From the NCBI GenBank assembly GCA_016928605.1, contig JAFGKN010000114.1, forward strand, positions 1 to 6,543: DNA of 6,543 nucleotides, in the 5' to 3' direction. The notes below the pieces were generated by a model that worked only from the letters and a program-made list of their open reading frames with translations, did not search any database and was not told the DNA's origin. Shown here piece by piece: positions 1 to 6,543 of the stretch (position 1 is its first letter; the number at the start of each line of letters is the position of its first letter). A program made the position numbers and the translations under genes. The DNA comes from Planctomycetota bacterium. Lineage in GTDB: Bacteria > Planctomycetota > UBA8108.

Positions 1-2
1 CC

Positions 3-3000
3 ATGGCCAGGCGAGCGAGCGACGTCCGCGCGGAGGCCATCCGCCTGCGCGGAGTCCGCCAGAACAACCTGAAGGGGATCGACTGCGACATCCCCCTGGG
101 GGAGCTGACCGTGATCACGGGCGTCAGCGGCTCGGGCAAGTCGTCGCTGGCGTTCGACACTCTCTACGCGGAGGGACAGCGGCGCTACATCGAGACCTTC
201 TCGGCGTACACGCGGCAGTTTCTCGACCGCATCGGGCGGCCCGACGCCGAGAGCATCGAGGGCATCCCGCCAGCGGTGGCCATCGACCAGTCGGGCGCGG
301 TCAAGACCTCGCGATCCACCGTCGGCACGCTCACGGGAATCAACGACTACCTGAAGCTGCTCTACGCGCGGGCGTCGAAGGCGCACTGCATGTCCTGCGG
401 CCGGCCGGTGGAGTCCGAGGACACGCCGGCGGTGCAGGCCGCGATCGACCGCCTGGAGGCTTCGAGCTTCCCCCTGCTCGTGGTGGCGCCCGTCCCTCTG
501 GGCGGGTTCGAGGAGGCAGAGCTCATCGGCTCGGCGCTGCGCGCTCAGGGATTCGCGAGGTTCCTCCGCGGCGGAGCGGTCGAGCGCATCGACGACCTGC
601 GGGCCGAGGACTGCCGCGGCGGGACGCTCGATGTCGTGGTCGACCGGATCGCCTCGCCGGGCGTCTCCCGCTCGCGGCGCGCCGATTCCATCGAGCAGGC
701 GTTCCGCGCCGGCCGGGGCACGATGCGCCTCGCGCACTCCGGAGGCTCGGCGACGTTCACCCGCGGGATGCGATGCGGAGAGTGCGGCGCTGGCCTCCCG
801 GAGCCGACGCCCGGCCTCTTCTCCTTCAACACTCCCTACGGGGCGTGCCCGAGGTGCCGCGGATTCGGGCGCGTCATCGACATCGACTGGGAGCGCGTCG
901 CGCCGGACAGAAGGCTCTCGATCCGCAGCGGCGCGATCAAGCCCTTCCAGAGCGCGAGCCGGAAGGGGCGTCTGCGCCGATGCGTGCGCGCGTGCGAGGC
1001 GAGGGGCATCGACGTCGATGCGCCCTGGGAGGCGCTGGGCGAGGCGGAGCGGCGCTTCGTCCTGGAGGGGGGCGGCGCGTGGGATGGCGTCCGCGGCTTC
1101 TTCAACCGCCTGGAGGAGAAGAAGTACAAGATGCACGTGCGCGTGCTCCTCTCGCGCTACAGGGGCTACTTCGCCTGCCCCGATTGCCGGGGGAGCAGGC
1201 TTCGGCCCGAGGCTCTCTGCTTCCGCGTCGAGGGCCTCACGCTTCCGGAGCTCTGGACGCTGCCGGTGCGGGACGCGCTCGAGGTCATCGAGAGGCTCGC
1301 CGCGGAGAACCTGGACCGTCCCGTGCGGCTCGTGGTGGACGAGATCGCGTCGCGGCTGCGCTACCTCGCCGACGTCGGGCTCGGATACCTGACGCTCGAC
1401 CGGCAGTCGCGGACCCTCTCGGGCGGCGAGGTCGAGCGCGTCAACCTGACGGCCGCCCTCGGCGCAGCGCTCGTCGACACTCTGTTCGTCCTCGACGAGC
1501 CGTCGATCGGCCTCCACGCGCGCGACAACGAGCGGCTCCTCGAGATCCTGCGGCGCGTGAGAGACCGGGGCAACACGGTGGTCGTCGTGGAGCACGACCT
1601 CGAGCTCGTCTCGGCGGCCGATCACCTGATCGACCTCGGGCCGGGATCGGGGCGCGCCGGCGGCGAGATCGTGGCTCAGGGGACTGTCTCCGAGGTGGCG
1701 GCGAACCCGCGCTCGCTGACGGGGGACTACCTCGCCGGGCGCCGGAGCGCGACGGCGGGCGCGCAGCGCCGCGACCTGAGGCGCGCCCCCAGGCTGCGCA
1801 TCCGCGGGGCGCGCGAGAACAATCTGCGCTCCGTGGACGTCGATCTGCCGATCGACGCACTGGTGGTCGTCTCCGGAGTCTCGGGGTCCGGGAAGAGCAC
1901 CCTCCTCCACGACGTGCTCTGGAGGGCCTATCTCCGCCATTCGGGACAGGCGGTGGAGGGCGAGATCCGGGCCGATTCGGTCGCCGGGTTCGACCACGTG
2001 GACGACATCGTGCTCGTCGATCAGGCGCCCATCGGCCGCACGCCGCGCGGCAATCCCGCGACCTACACGAAGGTCTTCGACGCGATCCGCAGGCTGTTCG
2101 CCGCGGAGCCGGAGGCCCGCGCGGCCGGTCTCGACGCGAGCTGCTTCTCGTTCAACGTCGAGGGCGGACGCTGTCCGGAGTGCTCTGGAGCGGGGGCGGT
2201 CCAGGTGGAGATGCAGTTCCTCTCCGACGTGATGCTCCCCTGCGAGGCGTGCGGAGGGAAGCGCTTCCGCCCCGAGGTTCTCCAGGTCCGCCACCGCGGC
2301 CGCAGCATCCACGATGTCCTCGAGATGACCGTCGGCGAGGCGATCGGCTTCTTCGAGGGCGAGATCATCCTCCAGGACAAGCTCTGCTTCCTCGACTCGC
2401 TCGGTCTCGGCTACCTCCGCCTCGGACAGCCGATCAACACCCTTTCGGGGGGAGAGGCGCAGCGGCTGAAGCTGGCGGCACGCGTGATGGCGTCGCGCAA
2501 GGAGAAGCTCCTCTTCCTTCTCGACGAGCCGACCACGGGCCTCCACCTCGACGACGTGCGCAACCTCGTCGGCGTGCTCCGGGCTCTGGTGAAGGAAGGG
2601 CACGGCGTCGTCGTCATCGAGCACCACCTCGACGTCATCGCGGCGGCGGACCACATCATCGATCTCGGTCCCGAGGGAGGCGACGGCGGAGGCCTCGTGG
2701 TGGCGGAGGGGCCGCCCGAGAAGGTGATGGCCGACCCACGTTCCATCACGGGCCGGTGGCTTCGCCGCCATCTCGAGAGGAGGCCTGCAGCCGCGAAGGA
2801 ACAGCGCGCGGCGGCGATGTCCGCGCGGGCGGCGTCGGCGCGCGAGAAGCGCGTCATCCAGGTCGTCGGCGCGCGGGAGCACAACCTGCGCAACATCGAC
2901 GTGGAGATCCCGCGCAACCAGCTCGTCGTCGTGACCGGCCTCAGCGGCGCGGGGAAATCGTCGCTCGTGTACGACATCATCTTCTCGGAGGGGCAGCGGA

Positions 3001-5651
3001 GATACCTCGACTGCCTCTCCCCGTACGCCCGGCAGTTCGTCGAGGACCTCCACCGGCCGGACATCGACCATCTGGAGGGAATCCCTCCGGCCGTCGCCGT
3101 CGAGCAGCGGACGACGATCGGCGGGCGGAAGTCGACGACCGGCACGGTGACGGAGATCTACCACTTCCTGCGGCTCCTCTACACGCGCGCCGGCGTCCAG
3201 ATCTGCCCGCGCTGCCGCGTCGAGGTGAGGCCGCGGAGCCTCGAGGACATCCGCGCGGAGGTGGAGCTGCGCGCCCGCGGAGGCGGCTGGCTGCTCGCGC
3301 CCGCGGTGAGGGGGCGCAAGGGCTTTCACCACCGGCTGCTCGCCGCCGCGCGCAGGAAGGGCATCCTGGACGCGCGCATCGACGGGGAGTGGGTGGCGAT
3401 TCCCGAGAACCGGGAGCTCCGGCTCGAGAGGAACACGCCCCACGACATCGATCTGGTCGTGCGCCGCTTCCGCCGCCGCGGAGCGAGGCCCGCGGCGCCT
3501 GCGATCGACGATGCGCTGCGCCGCGGGCTCGATCTCGCCGGCGGAGTCGTCATCTTCCTCGGTTCTGACGGAGACGAGACGCTCTTCAACCTGCGCCGCT
3601 CCTGCCCCTCCTGCGGCGTCGACTTCGACGAGCCGGATCCGCGGAACTTCAGCTTCCACTCGCGTCACGGCGCCTGCCCCCGCTGCGGCGGCAACGGCCG
3701 GCTGCTCGAGCCCGATCCCCTGCTGCTCATCGACCGCTGGGATCTCCCCGTCGACCACCATCCCCACGGTCCGCTGGCATTCCTCGACGAGTGGCCCTTC
3801 CGGCGCGGAGAGCGGCGGCGGTTCCTGCGCGCGATGGAGAGCGCCCGCGCGCTGCCGCGCGATGGCCGGCCGCTGGCTCGGTGGGGGAAGCGCGCGCTCC
3901 AGACGCTCCTGGATGGCGGCCGGGCCAACGGCTTCCGCGGCCTTCTCACCCGCGTGGGCGAGGCGGTCGGCGCGCTCGACGACGAGAGCCGCGATGCGTT
4001 TCTCGCCGAGCACGGGCGCGAGGTGCTCTGCCCGGAGTGCGGGGGAAGCCGCCTCGAGAGCCGGTGGGCATCGGTGGAGGTCGACGGCCTGGGCATCGCG
4101 GCGATGACGGCGATGACGGTCTCGGATCTGAGGGAGAGGCTCTCGCGGCTGAGGCTCGACGACCGCCGCGGAGCCGTCGCGCGGCCGATCATCGCTGAGA
4201 TCACCGCGAGGCTTTCATTCCTCGAGAAGGTCGGGCTCGGCTACCTGACGCTCGACCGGAGCGCGGACTCGCTCTCCGGCGGCGAGGCGCAGCGGATCCG
4301 GCTCGCGTCCCAGCTCGGATCGAACCTCCGGGGCGTCTGCTATATCCTCGACGAGCCCACGATCGGCCTCCATCCTCGCGACAACGCGCGGCTGCTCGAG
4401 ACGCTCCGCGAGCTGCGCGACCGCGGCAACAGCCTCATCGTGATCGAGCACGACGACGCGACGGTCGAGGCCGCCGACCAGATCCTCGACCTCGGTCCCG
4501 GTCCGGGGCGCCACGGCGGCGAGATCGTGGCGCAGGGAACGCTGGCGGAGATCATGACGAGCCCGCGCTCGGCCACCGCGGAGTACTTCCGCACGCGGCT
4601 GGAGCGGCGCGGCGCTCTGGCCGGCGATCCTCTGCGCGGGGCGCGCTTCATCGAGGTGGAGGGCGCTGCGAGGAACAACCTCAAGTCGATCCGGGCCCGC
4701 TTCCCGCTCGGCGCGCTCACGCTCGTCACCGGAGTCTCCGGCGCCGGCAAGTCGACGCTCGTGCGCGACGTCCTCGAGCTGGCCGTGCGCCGCGGGCTCC
4801 GCGGCCTGGTGCCCGAGCACGACGGCGTCCGGCGCGTCAGCGGCGTCGACGTGCTCGAGGGCGTGCGCGAGGTCGACCAGCTGCCGATCGGGCGCACGCC
4901 TCGGTCAACTCCGGCGACCTACGTCGGATTTTTCAGCCGCATACGGCAGATCTTCGCGTCGCTCCCGGAGGCCCGCGCGCGCGGCTACGACGCGCGGCGG
5001 TTCTCGTTCAACACAGGCAGCGGTCGCTGCGAGGAGTGCGGGGGGCAGGGCAGGATCCGGATGGAGATGGACTTCCTCCCGGACGTGACGGTGGACTGCA
5101 AGCGCTGCGGAGGCCGCCGGTTCAACTCCGAGACGCTGGAGGTGACCTACCGCGGCCGCAGCATCGGGGACATCCTCGAGATGACGGTGGAGGACTCGCT
5201 CGAGCTCTTCTCGGCCTACGATGACCTGGTCCGGCCGCTGCGCGCCCTCGATGACCTCGGCCTCGGGTACCTGACGCTGGGGCAGCCGAGCACGACGCTC
5301 TCCGGCGGCGAAGCGCAGCGCGTGAAGCTCGCGGTGGAGCTGGCAAAGCGCGCCGGAGGAGCCTGGCTCTACCTCTTCGACGAGCCCACGACCGGGCTCC
5401 ACATGAAGGACGTCGACCGGCTGGTCTCCATCCTCAAGAGGCTGGCGCGGGCCGGCCACGCGGTGGTGGTCATCGAGCACCATCTCGAGGTGATCGCCGG
5501 CGCTGACTGGGTGATCGACCTGGGGCCCGAGGGAGGCGACGAGGGCGGCCGCGTGCTCTACGAGGGACCGGTCGCGGGCCTGCTCGACGTCGAGGCCTCC
5601 CACACGGCGCGGTTCCTGCGCTCGCTCACAGCTTGTGGTCGGCCGGCTTGA
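3..5651 (+). CDS. uvrA: Double-length tandem UvrA, excinuclease ABC subunit A
   Basis: UvrA is the DNA-damage sensor ATPase of nucleotide excision repair. It scans DNA as a dimer, finds lesions and loads UvrB in the cytoplasm. Ordinary UvrA is about 940 residues with two ABC ATPase domains; this chain has 1882 residues and four. Walker A lysines are K46, K631, K985 and K1583. Signatures are LSGGE at 472, 814, 1424 and 1766. Walker B Asp-Glu pairs are 498/499, 841/842, 1450/1451 and 1793/1794. Switch histidines are H531, H874, H1483 and H1826. CX2C-X19-CX2C DNA-binding zinc fingers lie at 724-750 and 1676-1702, and CX2C-X20-CX2C modules at 258-285 and 1201-1228. The frame is intact, with no stop or frameshift. 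The ATG at base 3 is followed closely by the usual UvrA opening (GVRQNNLKGID), so it is a natural start, but only two upstream bases are visible and an earlier start cannot be excluded. The stop falls just after the normal UvrA C-terminus. Identity is certain; the specific partner use of each half is inference. Confidence 0.97.
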   Translation: MARRASDVRAEAIRLRGVRQNNLKGIDCDIPLGELTVITGVSGSGKSSLAFDTLYAEGQRRYIETFSAYTRQFLDRIGRPDAESIEGIPPAVAIDQSGAVKTSRSTVGTLTGINDYLKLLYARASKAHCMSCGRPVESEDTPAVQAAIDRLEASSFPLLVVAPVPLGGFEEAELIGSALRAQGFARFLRGGAVERIDDLRAEDCRGGTLDVVVDRIASPGVSRSRRADSIEQAFRAGRGTMRLAHSGGSATFTRGMRCGECGAGLPEPTPGLFSFNTPYGACPRCRGFGRVIDIDWERVAPDRRLSIRSGAIKPFQSASRKGRLRRCVRACEARGIDVDAPWEALGEAERRFVLEGGGAWDGVRGFFNRLEEKKYKMHVRVLLSRYRGYFACPDCRGSRLRPEALCFRVEGLTLPELWTLPVRDALEVIERLAAENLDRPVRLVVDEIASRLRYLADVGLGYLTLDRQSRTLSGGEVERVNLTAALGAALVDTLFVLDEPSIGLHARDNERLLEILRRVRDRGNTVVVVEHDLELVSAADHLIDLGPGSGRAGGEIVAQGTVSEVAANPRSLTGDYLAGRRSATAGAQRRDLRRAPRLRIRGARENNLRSVDVDLPIDALVVVSGVSGSGKSTLLHDVLWRAYLRHSGQAVEGEIRADSVAGFDHVDDIVLVDQAPIGRTPRGNPATYTKVFDAIRRLFAAEPEARAAGLDASCFSFNVEGGRCPECSGAGAVQVEMQFLSDVMLPCEACGGKRFRPEVLQVRHRGRSIHDVLEMTVGEAIGFFEGEIILQDKLCFLDSLGLGYLRLGQPINTLSGGEAQRLKLAARVMASRKEKLLFLLDEPTTGLHLDDVRNLVGVLRALVKEGHGVVVIEHHLDVIAAADHIIDLGPEGGDGGGLVVAEGPPEKVMADPRSITGRWLRRHLERRPAAAKEQRAAAMSARAASAREKRVIQVVGAREHNLRNIDVEIPRNQLVVVTGLSGAGKSSLVYDIIFSEGQRRYLDCLSPYARQFVEDLHRPDIDHLEGIPPAVAVEQRTTIGGRKSTTGTVTEIYHFLRLLYTRAGVQICPRCRVEVRPRSLEDIRAEVELRARGGGWLLAPAVRGRKGFHHRLLAAARRKGILDARIDGEWVAIPENRELRLERNTPHDIDLVVRRFRRRGARPAAPAIDDALRRGLDLAGGVVIFLGSDGDETLFNLRRSCPSCGVDFDEPDPRNFSFHSRHGACPRCGGNGRLLEPDPLLLIDRWDLPVDHHPHGPLAFLDEWPFRRGERRRFLRAMESARALPRDGRPLARWGKRALQTLLDGGRANGFRGLLTRVGEAVGALDDESRDAFLAEHGREVLCPECGGSRLESRWASVEVDGLGIAAMTAMTVSDLRERLSRLRLDDRRGAVARPIIAEITARLSFLEKVGLGYLTLDRSADSLSGGEAQRIRLASQLGSNLRGVCYILDEPTIGLHPRDNARLLETLRELRDRGNSLIVIEHDDATVEAADQILDLGPGPGRHGGEIVAQGTLAEIMTSPRSATAEYFRTRLERRGALAGDPLRGARFIEVEGAARNNLKSIRARFPLGALTLVTGVSGAGKSTLVRDVLELAVRRGLRGLVPEHDGVRRVSGVDVLEGVREVDQLPIGRTPRSTPATYVGFFSRIRQIFASLPEARARGYDARRFSFNTGSGRCEECGGQGRIRMEMDFLPDVTVDCKRCGGRRFNSETLEVTYRGRSIGDILEMTVEDSLELFSAYDDLVRPLRALDDLGLGYLTLGQPSTTLSGGEAQRVKLAVELAKRAGGAWLYLFDEPTTGLHMKDVDRLVSILKRLARAGHAVVVIEHHLEVIAGADWVIDLGPEGGDEGGRVLYEGPVAGLLDVEASHTARFLRSLTACGRPA
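39..2777 (+). repeat. UvrA unit A (N-terminal copy, residues about 13-925)
   Basis: This is the first full UvrA unit in the fused protein. In order it has the Walker A motif GVSGSGKSS (40-48), a first Cys pair (C129, C132), a UvrB-docking-like region (about 133-257), a zinc module (C258/C261/C282/C285) and an insertion region (about 286-391) with the usual-looking stretch APDRRLSIRSGAIKPF (300-315). A Cys pair (C392, C395) and the first signature and Walker B follow (472-500). The second ATPase then has Walker A 625-633, the DNA-contact stretch DQAPIGRTPRGNPATY (673-688), a zinc finger (C724/C727/C747/C750), signature 814-821 and Walker B 840-843. Two departures from standard UvrA are visible. 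The docking region reads PVPLGGFEE (163-171) where RGRKG is expected, and the first signature reads LSGGEVERVNLT rather than LSGGEAQRIRLA. The unit pairs with unit B as a protein-level tandem repeat; the copies are too diverged for a recent duplication. Confidence 0.9.
2778..2852 (+). other. Inter-unit linker of UvrA (residues 926-950)
   Basis: About 25 residues rich in Ala and Arg, with some Lys and Glu, join the two UvrA units. No UvrA motif falls here and the composition is low in complexity, as expected of a flexible or helical tether. It contains Met939 (ATG at 2817), the only Met between the last motifs of unit A and the first of unit B. AAGGA lies upstream at 2796-2800, with 16 bases between it and the ATG, which is longer than normal ribosome-binding spacing. 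The linker end-points are set by where conserved UvrA sequence stops and resumes. Confidence 0.7.
2853..5627 (+). repeat. UvrA unit B (C-terminal copy, residues about 951-1875)
   Basis: This is the second full UvrA unit, starting at VIQVVGAREHNLRNID, which looks like the N-terminus of a free-standing UvrA. Walker A is GLSGAGKSS (979-987), followed by Cys pair C1068/C1071. The docking domain keeps RGRKG (1103-1107). Zinc module C1201/C1204/C1225/C1228 precedes an unusual insertion region (about 1229-1342) and Cys pair C1343/C1346. The first ATPase closes with a fully canonical LSGGEAQRIRLA (1424-1435) and ILDEPTIGLH (from 1448). The second ATPase has Walker A 1577-1585, the DNA-contact stretch DQLPIGRTPRSTPATY (1625-1640), a zinc finger (C1676/C1679/C1699/C1702), signature LSGGEAQR (1766-1773) and Walker B FDEPTTGLH (from 1792). 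All catalytic residues are present, so it should bind and hydrolyse ATP. Boundaries are estimated from motif spacing. Confidence 0.9.
5626..5651. other. Convergent 26-base overlap of uvrA and the ThuA-like gene
   Basis: The uvrA stop (TGA, 5649-5651) lies inside the ThuA-like gene, whose own stop (TGA read from the - strand, 5626-5628) lies inside uvrA. The shared stretch therefore codes on both strands for the last eight or so residues of each protein: TACGRPA for UvrA and KPADHKL for the ThuA-like protein. There is no intergenic space, and I saw no strong hairpin followed by a T-run at either end. Each transcript must either end inside the neighbouring gene or end by a factor-dependent route; that last point is inference. 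Confidence 0.92.
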
Positions 5652-6543
5652 GGCCCTTCTTGTGCGCTCCCGTCCCGATGTCGTTGGGCCTGTACTCGCC
5701 GACCAGGTCGACCTCGGCGCGCTGGGGGATCTTCTCCTCCATACCGAGGCACCAGTAGCAGGCGTTGACGATGAGCCGCCGGAAGCCGTCGCTCTGGAAG
5801 TCGCCGCCGTGCCCCATCGTCGTCGCGAAGACGCGCGCCTTCTTGCCCTTCTCTCCGGTGAAGGTCTTCGTCCAGGCGACGGGGATGGGCTTCTTCTCGT
5901 CGTTCGGCTTGTCATCCGGCTTCATGCCGGCGAGCACCCGGCCGAGGATGAGAGGCTCGCAGTCGCCGTGGAGCGTCGTCAGGCCGTAGACGTCCGAGGG
6001 GCCCCAGATGTCCTCGCAGCCGCGGACGATCGGATGGTCCTTCTTCCCCTCGGCGATGACGCCGCGCGTGCTCTCCACGTTGTGATGCCCGTAGTGGTTG
6101 ATCCATGTCTCGCCGAGGACCTGGCGGCCGAAGCCGCCCTGGTAGTCGCGGTTCTCGAAGCTGTACTTCGCGTAGGGGCCATCCTTGTGCTTCCGGAAGT
6201 AGAAGGCATGGGTGGCGGTGCGGAGCCCCAGGATCGGCCGGCCGGAGTGCACGTAGTCGACGACGTGCTTCATCTGGTCGTCCGGCAGGTCGCGGAACCG
6301 TGTGAAGATAACCATCAGATCGGCCTTCTCGAGAGCCTCCAGCCCCGGGATGTTGTCGTTCTGCTGCGGGTTGATCGTGCCGTCCTTGCGGTCGATGGCG
6401 AAGAGCACCGTGCACTTGAATCCGTGGTGCTCGGCGAGGATCTTCGCCATCTGCGGCATCGACTCCTCGGAGCGGTACTCCTCGTCGCCGGTCACGAAGA
6501 CGATGTGGCGCCCCTTGCCGGGGCCGTCCTTCCCCTCGAAGAC
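5626..6543 (-). CDS. ThuA-like domain protein, 5' end cut by the window edge
   Basis: The C-terminal 305 residues of a ThuA-like (trehalose-utilisation-like, glutamine amidotransferase fold) protein are visible. The frame is open to the right edge. A GTG at 6495 could be read as a start, but the 16 codons before it encode conserved-looking sequence (GKGRHIVFVTGDEEYRSEE spans it), so the true start lies outside. Numbering from the first visible codon, the motifs are GDEEYRSEE (19-27), DLMVIFTRFRDLP (75-87), GLRTATHAF (106-114), HYGHHNVESTRGVI (150-163), WGPSDVY (180-186), PVAWTK (221-226), RVFATTMG (237-244) and VGEYRP (281-286). These resemble secreted or periplasmic ThuA-like proteins abundant in Planctomycetes and relatives. 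Any signal peptide would be in the missing part. The reaction and substrate are unknown; a link to sugar metabolism rests on family naming only. The catalytic Cys of true amidotransferases is not seen at the expected turn. The gene converges on uvrA and overlaps it by 26 bases, with no sign of shared function. Confidence 0.9.
   Translation of the reverse strand, partial: VFEGKDGPGKGRHIVFVTGDEEYRSEESMPQMAKILAEHHGFKCTVLFAIDRKDGTINPQQNDNIPGLEALEKADLMVIFTRFRDLPDDQMKHVVDYVHSGRPILGLRTATHAFYFRKHKDGPYAKYSFENRDYQGGFGRQVLGETWINHYGHHNVESTRGVIAEGKKDHPIVRGCEDIWGPSDVYGLTTLHGDCEPLILGRVLAGMKPDDKPNDEKKPIPVAWTKTFTGEKGKKARVFATTMGHGGDFQSDGFRRLIVNACYWCLGMEEKIPQRAEVDLVGEYRPNDIGTGAHKKGLKPADHKL

Noticed and set aside
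1..20. A promoter or ribosome binding site for uvrA, or an SOS box
   Set aside because: Only two bases precede the ATG, so no upstream control can be read from this window.
773..3568. A 931-codon open frame on the + strand in another frame inside uvrA
   Set aside because: Its product is a monotonous Arg/Gly/Pro/Ala mixture without domains, fully inside a gene with unmistakable UvrA motifs. Long empty frames are expected in GC-rich coding DNA, where stops are rare.
4215..4820. A 201-codon open frame on the - strand inside uvrA unit B
   Set aside because: It is antisense to the signature and Walker regions of UvrA, so its sequence is fixed by the UvrA code. No start signal or family match was seen.
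5635..5665. GGCCGG/GGCC repeats near the uvrA stop as a terminator hairpin
   Set aside because: The self-complementary pieces are short, lie in coding sequence of the ThuA-like gene, and are not followed by a T-run.
4905..5915. A 336-codon open frame on the - strand spanning the 3' end of uvrA and part of the ThuA-like gene
   Set aside because: It is antisense to UvrA motifs and out of frame with the ThuA-like gene. It is low in complexity, with no recognisable domain; it is a shadow of GC-rich codons.
5626..6495. Reading the ThuA-like gene as complete, starting at GTG 6495
   Set aside because: The frame stays open to the window edge and the codons before the GTG encode the family's conserved strand leading into GDEEYRSEE. 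The gene is truncated by the window.

Overview
The window is a high-GC bacterial fragment, about two thirds or more G+C by eye with strongly G/C-ending codons. It holds two protein genes arranged tail to tail and no RNA gene, mobile element, CRISPR array or sizeable intergenic gap. About 86% of it is one gene (3..5651, + strand) for an 1882-residue UvrA, the damage-recognition ATPase of nucleotide excision repair. The protein is twice the usual length because two complete UvrA units sit in one chain. It has four Walker A motifs, four LSGGE signatures, four Walker B/DEP motifs, four switch histidines and two full sets of zinc Cys pairs. The start at base 3 lies at the window edge, so its promoter and ribosome binding site are not visible.

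The remaining 0.9 kb (5626..6543, - strand) is the 3' part of a gene for a ThuA-like protein (glutamine amidotransferase-like fold). Its first codons lie beyond the right edge. The two genes converge and overlap by 26 bases (5626..5651), leaving no room for an intergenic terminator.

Fused double-length UvrA proteins are established in Chlamydiae (about 1.8 kb of residues) and, as I recall, in Planctomycetes and some other phyla. ThuA-like proteins with this style of sequence (GDEEYRSEE near the N-terminus, VGEYRP and KPADH at the C-terminus) are common in Planctomycetes, Verrucomicrobia and Acidobacteria. A GC-rich member of the PVC group or a similar environmental phylum is the best guess. 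It is inferred from two genes only and is not proven.

There is no evidence that the two genes work together. The most interesting signal is inside UvrA, where the two units appear to have kept different parts of the ancestral machine. The N-terminal unit keeps a canonical-looking lesion-side insertion region but has lost the RGRKG motif of the UvrB-docking domain and has an altered first signature motif (LSGGEVER). The C-terminal unit keeps RGRKG and canonical signatures but has a strongly altered insertion region. The pattern suggests division of labour within a single-chain equivalent of the UvrA dimer. A Met codon at the junction of the units looks like a remnant, or possibly still working, start codon. 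I found no unknown system beyond this.
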